A DNA stretch of 64,000 nt, from NCBI GenBank assembly GCA_951813015.1, contig CATOTG010000007.1:186001-250000 (forward strand), given 5' to 3'. Below the pieces are notes generated by a model. The model worked only from the letters and a program-made list of their open reading frames with translations, was not told the DNA's origin and ran no database searches. The stretch comes from an uncultured Thermoanaerobaculia bacterium (GTDB taxonomy: Bacteria; Acidobacteriota; Thermoanaerobaculia; Multivoradales; Multivoraceae). Shown in pieces: positions 52,090 to 61,062 of this stretch. Every line of letters starts with the position of its first letter. Within the stretch, counting starts at the first letter, position 1. Position numbers and translations under genes: made by a program.

Positions 52090-53364
52090 CTAGTTCGCCG
52101 CGCTCTCTTCCGTGTGCCGCCGCAGCTCGGCACGGCCGACGACGAGGTGATGGACCTCGTCCGGGCCGTCCGCGATGCGGAGCGTACGCTGGCCGGTGTA
52201 CATGTCGGCGAGCGGCGTCCACTGGGAGACGCCGGTGGCGCCGTGCATCTGGATCGCCTGGTCGATGATCTGGCAGGTGCGCTCGGGGACCATCGCCTTG
52301 ACGGCATGGACCCACACCCGCGCTTCGCGGTTGCCGAGCACGTCCATCGCCTTGGCGGCGCGCAGGACCATGAGACGCATCGCCTCGATGTCGATGCGGG
52401 CGCGCGACACGACCTCGATGTTCTTGCCGAGCTGGATGATCGGCCGGCCGAAGGCCTCGCGGGACATGCCGCGCTCGACCATCAGGTCGAGCGCCCTCTC
52501 GGCCTGACCCACCGACCGCATGCAGTGGTGGATGCGGCCCGGACCCAGGCGGAGCTGGGAGATCTCGAAACCGCGGCCCTCGCCCAGCAGGATGTTCTCC
52601 TTCGGCACGCGGACGTTGTCCAGCTTGATGTGCATGTGGCCGTGCGGCGCGTGGTCGTGCCCGAAGACCTTCATCGGACCGAGGACGTTCACGCCCGCGG
52701 TGTCCATCGGCACCAGGATCTGGGACTGCTGCCGGTGGGCCGGCCCGCCCGGACTCGTCTTGACCATGCAGATCATGATCTTGCAGCGCGGGTCGCCGGC
52801 GCCGGAGATGTAGTACTTCTCGCCTTCGATCACCCACTCGTCGCCGTCCAGCGTGGCGCGGGTGCCGATGTTCTTCGCGTCGGACGAAGCCAGGTTCGGC
52901 TCGGTCATGCCGAAGCAGGAGCGGATCTCGCCGTTCAGCAGCGGAACCAGCCACTTCTCCTTCTGCTCCTCCGTGCCGACGCGCTCCAGCACCTCCATGT
53001 TGCCGGTGTCCGGCGCGCTGCAGTTCATGCACTGCGAGGCGAGCGGGTTCTTGCCCAGTTCCTGGGCGATGTAGGCATAGTCGAGGTTCTTCAGCCCCTC
53101 GCCTGTTTCCGCGTCCGGCAGGAAGAAGTTCCAGAGGCCCATCTCCCTGGCCTTCGCCTTGGCGCCGTCGAGCAGCTCCAACTGCCCCTCGCCGTAGCTC
53201 CAGCGCTCTTCCCGGCCTTCGCCGCGCCGGTAGTACTCCTCGGTGATCGGCTCGACGTAGTCGGCCATGAAGTTCTTGACCTTGGTCAGCAGCGGCTTCG
53301 CCGCCTCGGACATCGAAAGGTCGTACAACTCGGCGTCGATGCCGAACGGGTCCAGATCGGGCAT
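52090..53364 (-). CDS. Acyl-CoA dehydrogenase family protein
   Basis: The 424-residue flavoprotein has the family hallmarks CFGMTEPNLASSDAKNI and DEWVIEGEKYYISGAGDPRC in the middle domain, and the C-terminal RLGPGRIHHCMRSVGQAERA, GRPIIQLGKNIEVVSRARID and MHGATGVSQWTPLADMYTG. It dehydrogenates an acyl-CoA at the alpha-beta position with FAD. The length and MHGATGVS motif fit the subgroup near ACAD10/11-type enzymes. It is probably monocistronic. Physiological substrate unknown. Confidence 0.92.
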   Translation of the reverse strand: MPDLDPFGIDAELYDLSMSEAAKPLLTKVKNFMADYVEPITEEYYRRGEGREERWSYGEGQLELLDGAKAKAREMGLWNFFLPDAETGEGLKNLDYAYIAQELGKNPLASQCMNCSAPDTGNMEVLERVGTEEQKEKWLVPLLNGEIRSCFGMTEPNLASSDAKNIGTRATLDGDEWVIEGEKYYISGAGDPRCKIMICMVKTSPGGPAHRQQSQILVPMDTAGVNVLGPMKVFGHDHAPHGHMHIKLDNVRVPKENILLGEGRGFEISQLRLGPGRIHHCMRSVGQAERALDLMVERGMSREAFGRPIIQLGKNIEVVSRARIDIEAMRLMVLRAAKAMDVLGNREARVWVHAVKAMVPERTCQIIDQAIQMHGATGVSQWTPLADMYTGQRTLRIADGPDEVHHLVVGRAELRRHTEESAAN

Positions 53365-53555
53365 GGCTCGCTTGCTCCTTCTCCCGGAAAACCAGGGCGC
53401 TGTGATTCGAGGCCGCGAAGCTATCGCAGCCGGCCGGCGGACGCCACACTCCCGGCGACGCGGGCGTCATTCTGGCAGCCGGTGGTTCAAGAACCGGAAT
53501 CGGGAAACCGAATCCCGGATCCAGCGATTCGCAGAAATGCCTCCAAGACAGTGAC

Positions 53556-53583
53556 TTGACGATCCGGGCGCGGGCGTCATATT
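53556..53583 (+). promoter_or_regulatory. Possible sigma70-type promoter of the TonB receptor gene
   Basis: TTGACG (53556-53561) and CATATT (53578-53583) are separated by 16 bp, about 110 bp upstream of the receptor ATG, within a 328-bp non-coding gap. The match to TTGACA/TATAAT is moderate. No other feature was found in the gap. Confidence 0.35.
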
Positions 53584-53692
53584 CGGCGCCCGAATTGCGG
53601 GAAATCCGCGCAACAACAACACCAATCGGCCCGACCGGGTGCTTGTCGGACTCCGGTCAGCAGGGTTGGCATCCTCCTTGCTCGGTCATCTC

Positions 53693-56449
53693 ATGCCCCG
53701 CAAGCAGGAGGGACATACCGCAGTGTCACATCGTCAAGACAACCCCAGAGGAACCCGACCCGGCCTGAGCCGAAGCGCGATCCCCGGTCTGTGCGCCGCG
53801 CTGGCGCTTGCATTCCTTGCCGCCCCGACGGCCGCTCAACTCACCGGCCGGCTGGCCGGGCAAGTCATGGACGCCGAGGGCGCGCCGCTTCCCGGCGTCT
53901 CGGTTACCGTCAACTCGCCCAACCTGATGGGCTCACGGACCGACTTCGCGGACGAGGACGGCGGCTTCAGCTTCCCCAGTCTGCCGCCGGGCGTCTACAC
54001 GATCGACGCCGCACTGGACGGCTTCATTCCACAGCAGCGGAGTGAGGTCGAGGTTCGACTCAACCGGGCCACGGAGATCCACATCTCCATGCCCGTGGGC
54101 GAGTTCGGCGAGGAGGTCATGGTCGTCGCCGAGACCCCGGTTGTCGATCCGGAACAGGTGTCGACGTCACAGACGTTCGGTGTCGAGTATCTGAAGAAGG
54201 CCTCCATCGGTTCCGGGAACCGGAGCTACCAGAGTGTGCTGACCGACGTCGGCGGCGTGGCGGGCGGCTCGAACCCGAACGTGTTCGGCTCCACTCTGGG
54301 CGAGAACTCCTTCCTCGTCGACGGCGTGAACACGACCGATCCGGTCACCGCGACCTGGAACATCAACATGAACTTCGACACGATCCAGGAGATCAGCTTC
54401 GAGACCAGCGGTTTCGAGGCTCGCTACGGAAACGCGACCGGCGGCGTGGTCAACGTCGCCACGAAGTCCGGCGGCAACGCCTTCTCGGGAAGTCTGGACG
54501 TGCGCTACCGGGACTCCGACTTCAACACCAACGGCGAGCACTTCGACGCGGATGAGAACGTCGTCGAGTTCCAGGAGACCTCCGCCACGCTCGGCGGTCC
54601 GATCCGGCGCGACGAACTCTGGTTCTTCGTCGCGGCCAACCCGGTGCGGTCGAAGCGCACGCCTACCGAATCACCGACCACCCGGGATTTCGAGGGCACG
54701 AACCTCAACGGCAAGCTGACCTGGCAGGTGAATCCGGAGTGGCAGCTCAGCGGCCGCTACATCGGCGAGGAAACGACCATCGCCAACGCCAACGCCTCTC
54801 GCTCCGTGGCCCTGGAAGCAGCGCGCTTCCAGGAGCAGCCGAAGACGATTCTCGGACTGGACGCGCTCGGCCTGTTGACCACGGACCTGCAGTGGCACAT
54901 CAAGGTCGCGGCGGTGCGCGGCGAGTTGAACTCGTTCCCACAGAGCCGCGACTTCGACACGATCGGTCACGTCGACACCTTCGGCGACGGCTCGAGTTCG
55001 GTGAACTACACGAACCAGCAGTTCTCGACCCGGGACCGGGACGACCTGACGACCAACCTCACCTGGTTCACTGACGGAGCGGCGGGAGACCACGAAGTCA
55101 ATGTCGGCGTCGAATACGCCAGCAACTTCTTCGCCAGTCAGAACAACACGACCGGCGGCGGGTACTCGTTCGGCGACCGTTTCGGTGCTCCCTACACCCT
55201 TCTCTTCTCGCCCATCGAGTCGCCGGCCGAGAACGACGGCAGGCAGCTCACCGCGCACATCCAGGACACCTGGCGCGTCCTGCCGAACCTGACGCTCAAG
55301 CTCGGTGTGCGCCACGACCAGGTCGCGTTCGAGAACGACATCGGCGAAGAAGTGGCCGACCTGTCCAAGCTACAGCCGCGACTCGGGATCGCCTGGGATA
55401 TCGGCAGCGAAGCCAGAACAGTGGCGCGCGCGAACTGGGGCCGCTTCATGCACCCGAACGCGCTCACCCTGCCCAGCTTCGCCAGGGTCAACCAGTTCCC
55501 GACCATCCGCTGGATCTCCTGTTCGACGTTCCAGCCCGACCTCGGCGCGGCCTGCCGCGACGCCTACCCCGGCGAACGAACGGTCGGCGGCCTGACCGTC
55601 TCGAACTGGGTTGCCGATCCAGACGGCTTCGATCCGAATGGCTGGTTCTTCAACAGAGTGTTCTCGAGCACGCCGAGCACGATCTCGCCGGACCTCGAGC
55701 CCACCTACGCCGACCAGTGGAGCGTCGGTGTCGAGCGGGAAATCTTCCGCCGCACCTCGATCGGCCTGACGTACATCAACAAGGAAACGCTCGACATCTT
55801 CGAAGACACCTGCAACGGCAACCTGCCGACGCCGGCCGCCGGCGCCGATTGCGACTTCTACGTGATGGCGAACCTGCCGGGGCTGGCTCGCGACTACAGC
55901 GGCTTCGTCCTTGACTTCGAATCCAGGTTCGCGGACTGGTTCCACATTCTGGCCTCGTACACGAACTCGGAATCCGAGGGCAACGTCGCGTACACCCAGA
56001 ACTCCGGCGTTGCCTTCGACTTCTATCCGGACCACTTCCAGAACACATACGGCTATCTCGGAGACCACCGCAGGCACCGGGTCAAGATCAACGGCTACGT
56101 CGATCTGCCGCTCGACTTCACGCTTGGTTTCGAGGGCTTCTGGTCGTCCGCGGGCGTCTACGCGGCGACGGAGGCGTCCGAGGAGTACGGGCGCATCTTC
56201 ACGGAACGGCGCGGCAGCAGAGAGGCGAACGATCGCTACGGCATCGACGTGCAGCTATCGAAGGGCTTCACCTTCGGGCGCGACCTGCGCTTTGAGGTGA
56301 TCGGGGCCGTGTTGAACGTCCTGGACCAGGAACAGGTGACCACGGTCTGCGCCCGGGTCGAGGGTTGCGCAGGCGGCCTGGACCTGGATGCGGCCTCGGC
56401 CTACGTGCAGCCGCGCCGATTCGAAGCCGGAATCCGCTTCGAGTTCTAG
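53693..56449 (+). CDS. TonB-dependent receptor, Oar-like, with carboxypeptidase-regulatory domain
   Basis: The 918-residue protein has a signal peptide (ALALAFLAAPTAAQ), an N-terminal carboxypeptidase-regulatory-like domain (GQVMDAEGAPLPGVSVTVNS, GFSFPSLPPGVYTIDAALDG), a plug domain (VDGVNTTDP, FEARYGNATGGVVNVATKSG) and a large beta-barrel ending in aromatic Phe (FEAGIRFEF). Such outer-membrane proteins take up large substrates with TonB energy or act as adhesins; Oar-type receptors are numerous in Acidobacteriota. The ATG at 53693 gives a long pre-signal N-terminus; a GTG further in is an alternative. A strong terminator follows. Confidence 0.92.
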   Translation: MPRKQEGHTAVSHRQDNPRGTRPGLSRSAIPGLCAALALAFLAAPTAAQLTGRLAGQVMDAEGAPLPGVSVTVNSPNLMGSRTDFADEDGGFSFPSLPPGVYTIDAALDGFIPQQRSEVEVRLNRATEIHISMPVGEFGEEVMVVAETPVVDPEQVSTSQTFGVEYLKKASIGSGNRSYQSVLTDVGGVAGGSNPNVFGSTLGENSFLVDGVNTTDPVTATWNINMNFDTIQEISFETSGFEARYGNATGGVVNVATKSGGNAFSGSLDVRYRDSDFNTNGEHFDADENVVEFQETSATLGGPIRRDELWFFVAANPVRSKRTPTESPTTRDFEGTNLNGKLTWQVNPEWQLSGRYIGEETTIANANASRSVALEAARFQEQPKTILGLDALGLLTTDLQWHIKVAAVRGELNSFPQSRDFDTIGHVDTFGDGSSSVNYTNQQFSTRDRDDLTTNLTWFTDGAAGDHEVNVGVEYASNFFASQNNTTGGGYSFGDRFGAPYTLLFSPIESPAENDGRQLTAHIQDTWRVLPNLTLKLGVRHDQVAFENDIGEEVADLSKLQPRLGIAWDIGSEARTVARANWGRFMHPNALTLPSFARVNQFPTIRWISCSTFQPDLGAACRDAYPGERTVGGLTVSNWVADPDGFDPNGWFFNRVFSSTPSTISPDLEPTYADQWSVGVEREIFRRTSIGLTYINKETLDIFEDTCNGNLPTPAAGADCDFYVMANLPGLARDYSGFVLDFESRFADWFHILASYTNSESEGNVAYTQNSGVAFDFYPDHFQNTYGYLGDHRRHRVKINGYVDLPLDFTLGFEGFWSSAGVYAATEASEEYGRIFTERRGSREANDRYGIDVQLSKGFTFGRDLRFEVIGAVLNVLDQEQVTTVCARVEGCAGGLDLDAASAYVQPRRFEAGIRFEF

Positions 56450-56489
56450 CGCCGGTCTGCCGTCGGACGGCCAATCAGACGGCCAACGG

Positions 56490-56530
56490 GCCCGGCGTCT
56501 CATCCGCTGAGACGCCGGGCCTTCTTCGTC
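56490..56530 (+). terminator. Intrinsic terminator after the TonB receptor gene
   Basis: A perfect 13-bp stem GCCCGGCGTCTCA/TGAGACGCCGGGC (56490-56502 with 56508-56520) with a five-base loop is followed by CTTCTTCGTCT, 41 bp after the receptor stop. Confidence 0.88.
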
Positions 56531-56601
56531 TCGTAGACGGTTGGGCGGCCTCCTTCGTAAGAGTCAGTGAACCCACGCTCACAGGAAGGCCCCTTGAACC
56601 G

Positions 56602-58278
56602 ATGCTGAAGTGCACGACCACGATCCTCCTCCTCCTCCTCCTGGCATGGCCGGCCGTGATCCGGGCGCAGCCGCCCGATCCGGCTCGCGCCCAATTCGCG
56701 GACGAACTCGACGTGCGGCTGGTCCACCTCGACGTGCGGGTCGAGCGAAGGGGCGAACCGGTTACCGATCTGAGCATCGAGGACTTCGTCCTGCTGGAGG
56801 ACGGCGAACCGGTGGAAATCGCCGTGTTCTCACCGCCGAACCTGACTGGTCCACGCGGTGATTCCGGCGCCCCGGCGGCGGTCGCCGCAGCGACTCCGAC
56901 AGCGACGGCCCCGCCAGCGTCCAGGGGCGAGGTCGGCGCCGTCGCCGTGTTCGTGGACGATGTCAGCCTCGGTCCAGGCCAGAGGAAGCGCACCCTGCAG
57001 ATCGTTCAGGCACTGTCCGATCCGTCGAACCCGAACAGCGCCGGGCTCGTCGTCTTCCGGCACTTCCGACGCGGGCGTCTGACCCTGCAGTTGGGGAATG
57101 CGCCGGTAGCCGACGCCGCGGACTTCAGGGAGTTGAGCCGCGCCGCCGCGGCGCGAGAGCAACAGGCCATCTTCTTCGCCATGCGTGAGATCCAGAGTGT
57201 CCTCGCCCACTCCAGTTGCATCGACGCCCGGGGGCAGCTTCTCGGCGTAGCCGACGGCTACGCCGCCGAGGCCCTCGCCTCGAGCGAGATGCGAGCCCAG
57301 TTGCTCGGCGACGCGATCGAGTACCTGAGCGCCCTGCCGGGACGCAAGATGCTGATCGTGGCTGCCGGCCGGATCGAACTCCAGCCCGGCGTCGCGATCC
57401 TCGAGCACCTCCAGGACCTCTGTCCCGGGCTTTCGAGCGAACTGAGCAGTCGCATCCTGGGCGCCACGAACATGGCGAATCGGCTGCACCGCGTGGCCGG
57501 GCTCGCGAACTCCCATCGCGTGACCCTGGTGACCGTTGACGCACGCGGCATCGGCGCGCCGTCCCAGGCCAACGTGGGCCTCGATTCCGCGCGCTTCGGC
57601 GGCAGTCAACTGAACCAGATGATCACGAACGCCAACCTGCAGTCCGGCCTGACGCAGCTTGCATCGGAGACCGGGGGCAGCACGATCTTCAACGCGAACA
57701 ACATGGTCAAACCGGTGCTCCAGTCCGTGAATCGCGCCGAAGCGGTCTACACCCTTGCGTTCTATCCCCAACACCAGCGAACCGGGGAGAGGCACACTCT
57801 GGAGGTCCGGCTGGCCGGCGATGTGAAGCGCCGCACCAGAGTCCACTACCGTCGGAGCTACGTGGATCGCACGATGCAACAGGAATGGGCCGACGGCCTG
57901 CGCACGGCGGCCCGGGCGCCGGCTCTGCGGCCCGACGCCAGCCTGCCCAATCCACTCGCGGCACGGCTCACCGTCGGCGCGGACGCGGAGGGACTCCTGG
58001 CTTCACTGAGCCTCGACGCCGAGGCCGTGGCGACGATGAGGGGGCTCTCGCCAGAGAGCGAGCGCAGGCTCCGCCTCTGGCTCTACGTCGTTGATGCGGA
58101 GGGTCGGGAGAGCGCGGTCCGCGAAGGGTTCCTCACGGCGCCTACGGCGCCCGGACCCTGGCAGGCCAACATCCGTCTGCCCCTGCCTGCCGGCGAGTGG
58201 ACGGTCGCCGCCGGCCTGCGCGACGAAGTCACCGGGGAGATCAGTCTGCTTCGCCACGAGCCTGCGCCGGCCCGGTAG
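56602..58278 (+). CDS. VWFA-related secreted protein (Acidobacteria type), paralogue 2
   Basis: The 558-residue protein starts with a signal peptide (LLLLLLAWPAVIRAQPP), followed by LDVRLVHLDVRVERRGEPVT, DLSIEDFVLLEDGEPVEI, VAVFVDDVSLGPGQRK and LSALPGRKMLIVAAGRIEL, then YTLAFYPQHQRTGERHTLEV. It aligns in order with the 43463 protein. The metal-site motif is again non-canonical (DDVSLG). Its 3' end converges on the respiratory operon with a 50-bp gap. Role unknown. Confidence 0.8.
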   Translation: MLKCTTTILLLLLLAWPAVIRAQPPDPARAQFADELDVRLVHLDVRVERRGEPVTDLSIEDFVLLEDGEPVEIAVFSPPNLTGPRGDSGAPAAVAAATPTATAPPASRGEVGAVAVFVDDVSLGPGQRKRTLQIVQALSDPSNPNSAGLVVFRHFRRGRLTLQLGNAPVADAADFRELSRAAAAREQQAIFFAMREIQSVLAHSSCIDARGQLLGVADGYAAEALASSEMRAQLLGDAIEYLSALPGRKMLIVAAGRIELQPGVAILEHLQDLCPGLSSELSSRILGATNMANRLHRVAGLANSHRVTLVTVDARGIGAPSQANVGLDSARFGGSQLNQMITNANLQSGLTQLASETGGSTIFNANNMVKPVLQSVNRAEAVYTLAFYPQHQRTGERHTLEVRLAGDVKRRTRVHYRRSYVDRTMQQEWADGLRTAARAPALRPDASLPNPLAARLTVGADAEGLLASLSLDAEAVATMRGLSPESERRLRLWLYVVDAEGRESAVREGFLTAPTAPGPWQANIRLPLPAGEWTVAAGLRDEVTGEISLLRHEPAPAR

Positions 58279-58328
58279 CCGCGCGCCGCACCGTCACTGC
58301 GCCGCGCGTCCCGGGCGGAGCGTCCCCT

Positions 58329-58865
58329 TCAATCAAGAGCGACGGCATGAGGTCCGCACAGCTGGCGTACCTCCTCCGCCCCGCTCTCGGTCAGGCCGTG
58401 AACGCGGAGCAGCAACCGACCGTCGGCGACATGACGATCGAAGTCCGACGGCCGCCCGCGGCCGCCTCGGATCGCCCGGCCCGGCAGCAGCCCGCCTTCC
58501 CAGAGCACCCTCAGGACGGTCATCAGGATCAGCCCGAGCGCCGTGCCTTCGTAAGTCACGACGCCCACCGGCGGACCGGCGACGATCGACATGCCGCCGG
58601 TCGGCAGCGGATACGCGAGGGCGGTCCCGGCTGCCAGACCGAAGGCCGTCAAGCCGCCGAGGACGGCGCCGGCGAGCGCGAACAGCAGAACGCGGGACTT
58701 CGGCTTCGGCAGCGGCAGTTCGTCTTCTTCCAGCGGCGCCGGGCTGCGTACTTCCAGCTGGGACGCCGCGACGCCCGACTCGAGCGCGGCTTCGACGACC
58801 GCCCGGACGTCCTCGACCCGGTCGAACACGGCTTCGACCAGATGACGCTCCGCGGCCGCCGTCAT
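58329..58865 (-). CDS. actD: DUF3341 membrane subunit (ActD) of an alternative-complex-III-like enzyme
   Basis: The 178-residue protein has two hydrophobic segments (VLLFALAGAVLGGLTAFGLA; GVVTYEGTALGLILMTVLRV) within the DUF3341 pattern (VEAVFDRVEDVRAVVEAALE, GMSIVAGPPVGVVTYEG, GRLLLRVHGL). In alternative complex III, ActD is a small membrane subunit. Its ATG overlaps the actC stop (ATGA). No ActE or ActF gene follows in this window; the next gene is convergent, so the operon ends here. Confidence 0.85.
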   Translation of the reverse strand: MTAAAERHLVEAVFDRVEDVRAVVEAALESGVAASQLEVRSPAPLEEDELPLPKPKSRVLLFALAGAVLGGLTAFGLAAGTALAYPLPTGGMSIVAGPPVGVVTYEGTALGLILMTVLRVLWEGGLLPGRAIRGGRGRPSDFDRHVADGRLLLRVHGLTESGAEEVRQLCGPHAVALD

Positions 58866-60259
58866 GCCGCACCTCCACCAGGTACAGGTGCTGCCGCCGT
58901 CGCGGAGGTCGGCGCAGCGCCTGAGGTCGCCTCGCCCTCGCCGCGTGCCCCGTGCCGCCAGCCCTCGCGCATCTCCCAGACGGAGACGATCGGCAGCCAC
59001 CGGGTGAACGTGAAGTAGAGACAGGCGAAGACGCCGACCGCCCCGATCATGATCCCGAGCTCCACCCAGCTCGGCATGTAGTCGCCGATGCTGTAGGCCA
59101 GCCGCGGCGTCGACAGCGAGGGCACGACGATCAGGAACCGCTCCAGCCACATCCCGACCAGAACGCCGCAGCCGACCAAAGCGGTCGGCAGCGGCCGCCG
59201 GCCGCGCGGGAAGGAGAGCACGGCCACCGGAATCACCAGGTTCACCACCACCATGGTCCAGAACGGCGCCGCGAAATCGCCGTGCAGCAGGACGTGGTGC
59301 ACCAGTTTCTCTGACAGGTCGCCGCTGTACCAGACGGTCAGGTGCTCGGCGAACGTGAAGTAGCCCCAGACCAGAGACATGGTCACGAACAGGAGGCCGA
59401 GGTTGTTGAACACCCGATCGGTCAGGAAGCGCCCCAGACCGAGACCGCGGCGGAGCAGCGCCAACGCGATCATCAGTACCGCAATCCCCGAGAAGATCGC
59501 GCCGACCACGAAGTAGGGACCGAAGATCGTACTCTTCCAGCCCGGCGTCCGGGTCATCGCGAAGTCCCAGGAAACGATCGTGTGCACCGAGACGGCGACC
59601 GGGATGATCGCCACCGCCAGAATGCGGATCCCCCACTCCAGGCTGTGCCACTGCTGAGCCGTGCCGCGCCAGCCGAGAGCGAGCAACGCGTAGAAGCGCT
59701 TCTTCAGGCCCGCCGCCGCGCGATCCCGCATCACCGCCGCATCCGGAATCAAAGGCAGGAACAGGTAGAGCGCGCTGCCGATGATGTAGGTCGTGATCGC
59801 GGCGATATCCCAGACCAGGGGCGAGCGGAAGTTCGGCCACAGCATCCGGCTGTTGGGATAGGGGATCATGTAGTAGAAGATCGCCACCCGGCCGAGGTGG
59901 ATCAGCGGGAACAGACCGCCGATGGCAAGCGCGAACAGCGTGATCGCCTCCGCCGATCGGGTCACCGGGCGCCGCCACTCCGCGTTCGTCACGCGCAGGA
60001 TCGCCGAGATCAGCGTGCCGGCGTGGCTGATGCCGATCCAGAAGACGAAGTTGATGATGTAGAAGCCCCAGAACACCGGACGGTTGAGGCCGGTGACGCC
60101 GATGCCGTTCGCGATCTGGTAGCCCCAGCAAGAGAAGAAAACCAGGGCCAGCGCACCGCTCGCCAAGGCGCCGACCAGCAGACCGGGACGGCGCCGGTCG
60201 AGGCGGCCGAGCAGCTCACCGTCGAGGACGGCCGCCGAGCGCTGGGATTCCGTCGTCAC
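58862..60259 (-). CDS. actC: NrfD/PsrC-family quinol-interacting membrane subunit (ActC)
   Basis: The 465-residue protein has about ten transmembrane segments with the NrfD signatures NRPVFWGFYIINFVFWIGIS, HAGTLISAILRV, MLWPNFRSPLVWDIAAI, SLEWGIRILAVAIIPVAVSV and a later TVWYSGDLSE. It would oxidise menaquinol or ubiquinol and pass electrons to the Fe-S subunit. The GTG start overlaps the Fe-S gene stop (GTGA) and its stop overlaps actD (ATGA). Confidence 0.92.
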   Translation of the reverse strand: MTTESQRSAAVLDGELLGRLDRRRPGLLVGALASGALALVFFSCWGYQIANGIGVTGLNRPVFWGFYIINFVFWIGISHAGTLISAILRVTNAEWRRPVTRSAEAITLFALAIGGLFPLIHLGRVAIFYYMIPYPNSRMLWPNFRSPLVWDIAAITTYIIGSALYLFLPLIPDAAVMRDRAAAGLKKRFYALLALGWRGTAQQWHSLEWGIRILAVAIIPVAVSVHTIVSWDFAMTRTPGWKSTIFGPYFVVGAIFSGIAVLMIALALLRRGLGLGRFLTDRVFNNLGLLFVTMSLVWGYFTFAEHLTVWYSGDLSEKLVHHVLLHGDFAAPFWTMVVVNLVIPVAVLSFPRGRRPLPTALVGCGVLVGMWLERFLIVVPSLSTPRLAYSIGDYMPSWVELGIMIGAVGVFACLYFTFTRWLPIVSVWEMREGWRHGARGEGEATSGAAPTSATAAAPVPGGGAA

Positions 60260-60957
60260 TCGGCCGGCGCCCTCCACTCCGAGCCGCTCAGGTAGACGAC
60301 GCCGGGACGCGTGTCCAGATCGCCCAGCAAGCTGAACGCCCGCGGCGACTCGGCCCACCGGGAGACTTCGCTGTCCGCATCCTCAAGATCGCCGAACGCG
60401 ATCGCCTTGGTCGGACAGGACTGCTGGCAGGCGGTCTTCACCTCGCCGTCCGCAACCTCCCGCTCCTCCTGGGCCGCCTCGTCCTTGCCGGCCACAATGC
60501 GCTGGACGCAGAACGTGCACTTCTCCATCACGCCGCCGGGGCGGACGCTGACGTCCGGGTTCAACTGCGAGTCGAGCGGGGCCGGAAACTCGGCGTCGAA
60601 CCAGTTGAAGACACGCACGGTGTACGGGCAGTTGTTGGCGCAGAACCGCGTGCCGATGCAGCGGCTGTACACCATCGCGTTCAACCCTTCCGGGTTGTGG
60701 TACGTCGCGTAGACGGGGCAGACCGGTTCGCACGGGGCCGCGCCGCACTGCTGGCACAGGACGGGCATGAAGCGTGTGCGGACGTTCGGGAAATCGCCCT
60801 CGTAGTAACGCTCGATCCGGAGCCAGTGCATCGCCCGACCCTCGCGCGCCTGCTCCTCGCCGACCGTCTGAATGTTGTTCTCGGCGGCACACGCAACAAC
60901 GCAGGCCTCGCAGCCGGTGCAGCGGTCGAGATCGATGGCCATGCCCCAGCGCGTCAT
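60256..60957 (-). CDS. 4Fe-4S ferredoxin subunit (ActB Fe-S part / PsrB-like)
   Basis: The 233-residue protein carries the four cysteine clusters of DMSO-reductase-type electron-transfer subunits: CTGCEACVVAC, CQQCGAAPCEPVC, CIGTRFCANNC and CTFCVQRIV with CQQSCPTKAI. It should hold up to four Fe-S clusters and link the NrfD subunit with the Mo-type subunit. In typical alternative complex III this module is fused to ActB; here it is a separate gene. ATG 60957 is the downstream copy of a duplicated start; ATG 61034 overlaps the upstream stop but opens only a micro-ORF. Confidence 0.9.
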   Translation of the reverse strand: MTRWGMAIDLDRCTGCEACVVACAAENNIQTVGEEQAREGRAMHWLRIERYYEGDFPNVRTRFMPVLCQQCGAAPCEPVCPVYATYHNPEGLNAMVYSRCIGTRFCANNCPYTVRVFNWFDAEFPAPLDSQLNPDVSVRPGGVMEKCTFCVQRIVAGKDEAAQEEREVADGEVKTACQQSCPTKAIAFGDLEDADSEVSRWAESPRAFSLLGDLDTRPGVVYLSGSEWRAPAE

Positions 60958-61062
60958 GCCTTCTCCTCCCAGGTTGTACCACCCGGTCTTCTTGGCCGGC
61001 TTCGTGGCGCTGATCTTCCTGCCCAGCGCGTCATGCCTTCTCCTCACGGGTTGCATCACCCG
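60945..61062 (-). repeat. Repeat-spacer-repeat at an operon junction (locus 4), creating a coupled micro-ORF
   Basis: A 41-bp unit (including GCGCGTCATGCCTTCTCCTC on the plus strand) occurs at 60945-60985 and 61022-61062 with four mismatches (period 77 bp) around a unique 36-bp spacer. On the minus strand each unit holds the end of the Mo-type gene (EEKA), a ribosome-binding site and ATGACGCGCTGG. The first ATG (61034) overlaps the Mo-type stop and opens a 26-residue ORF whose TGA overlaps the Fe-S gene ATG at 60957, exactly as at locus 2. Confidence 0.88.
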
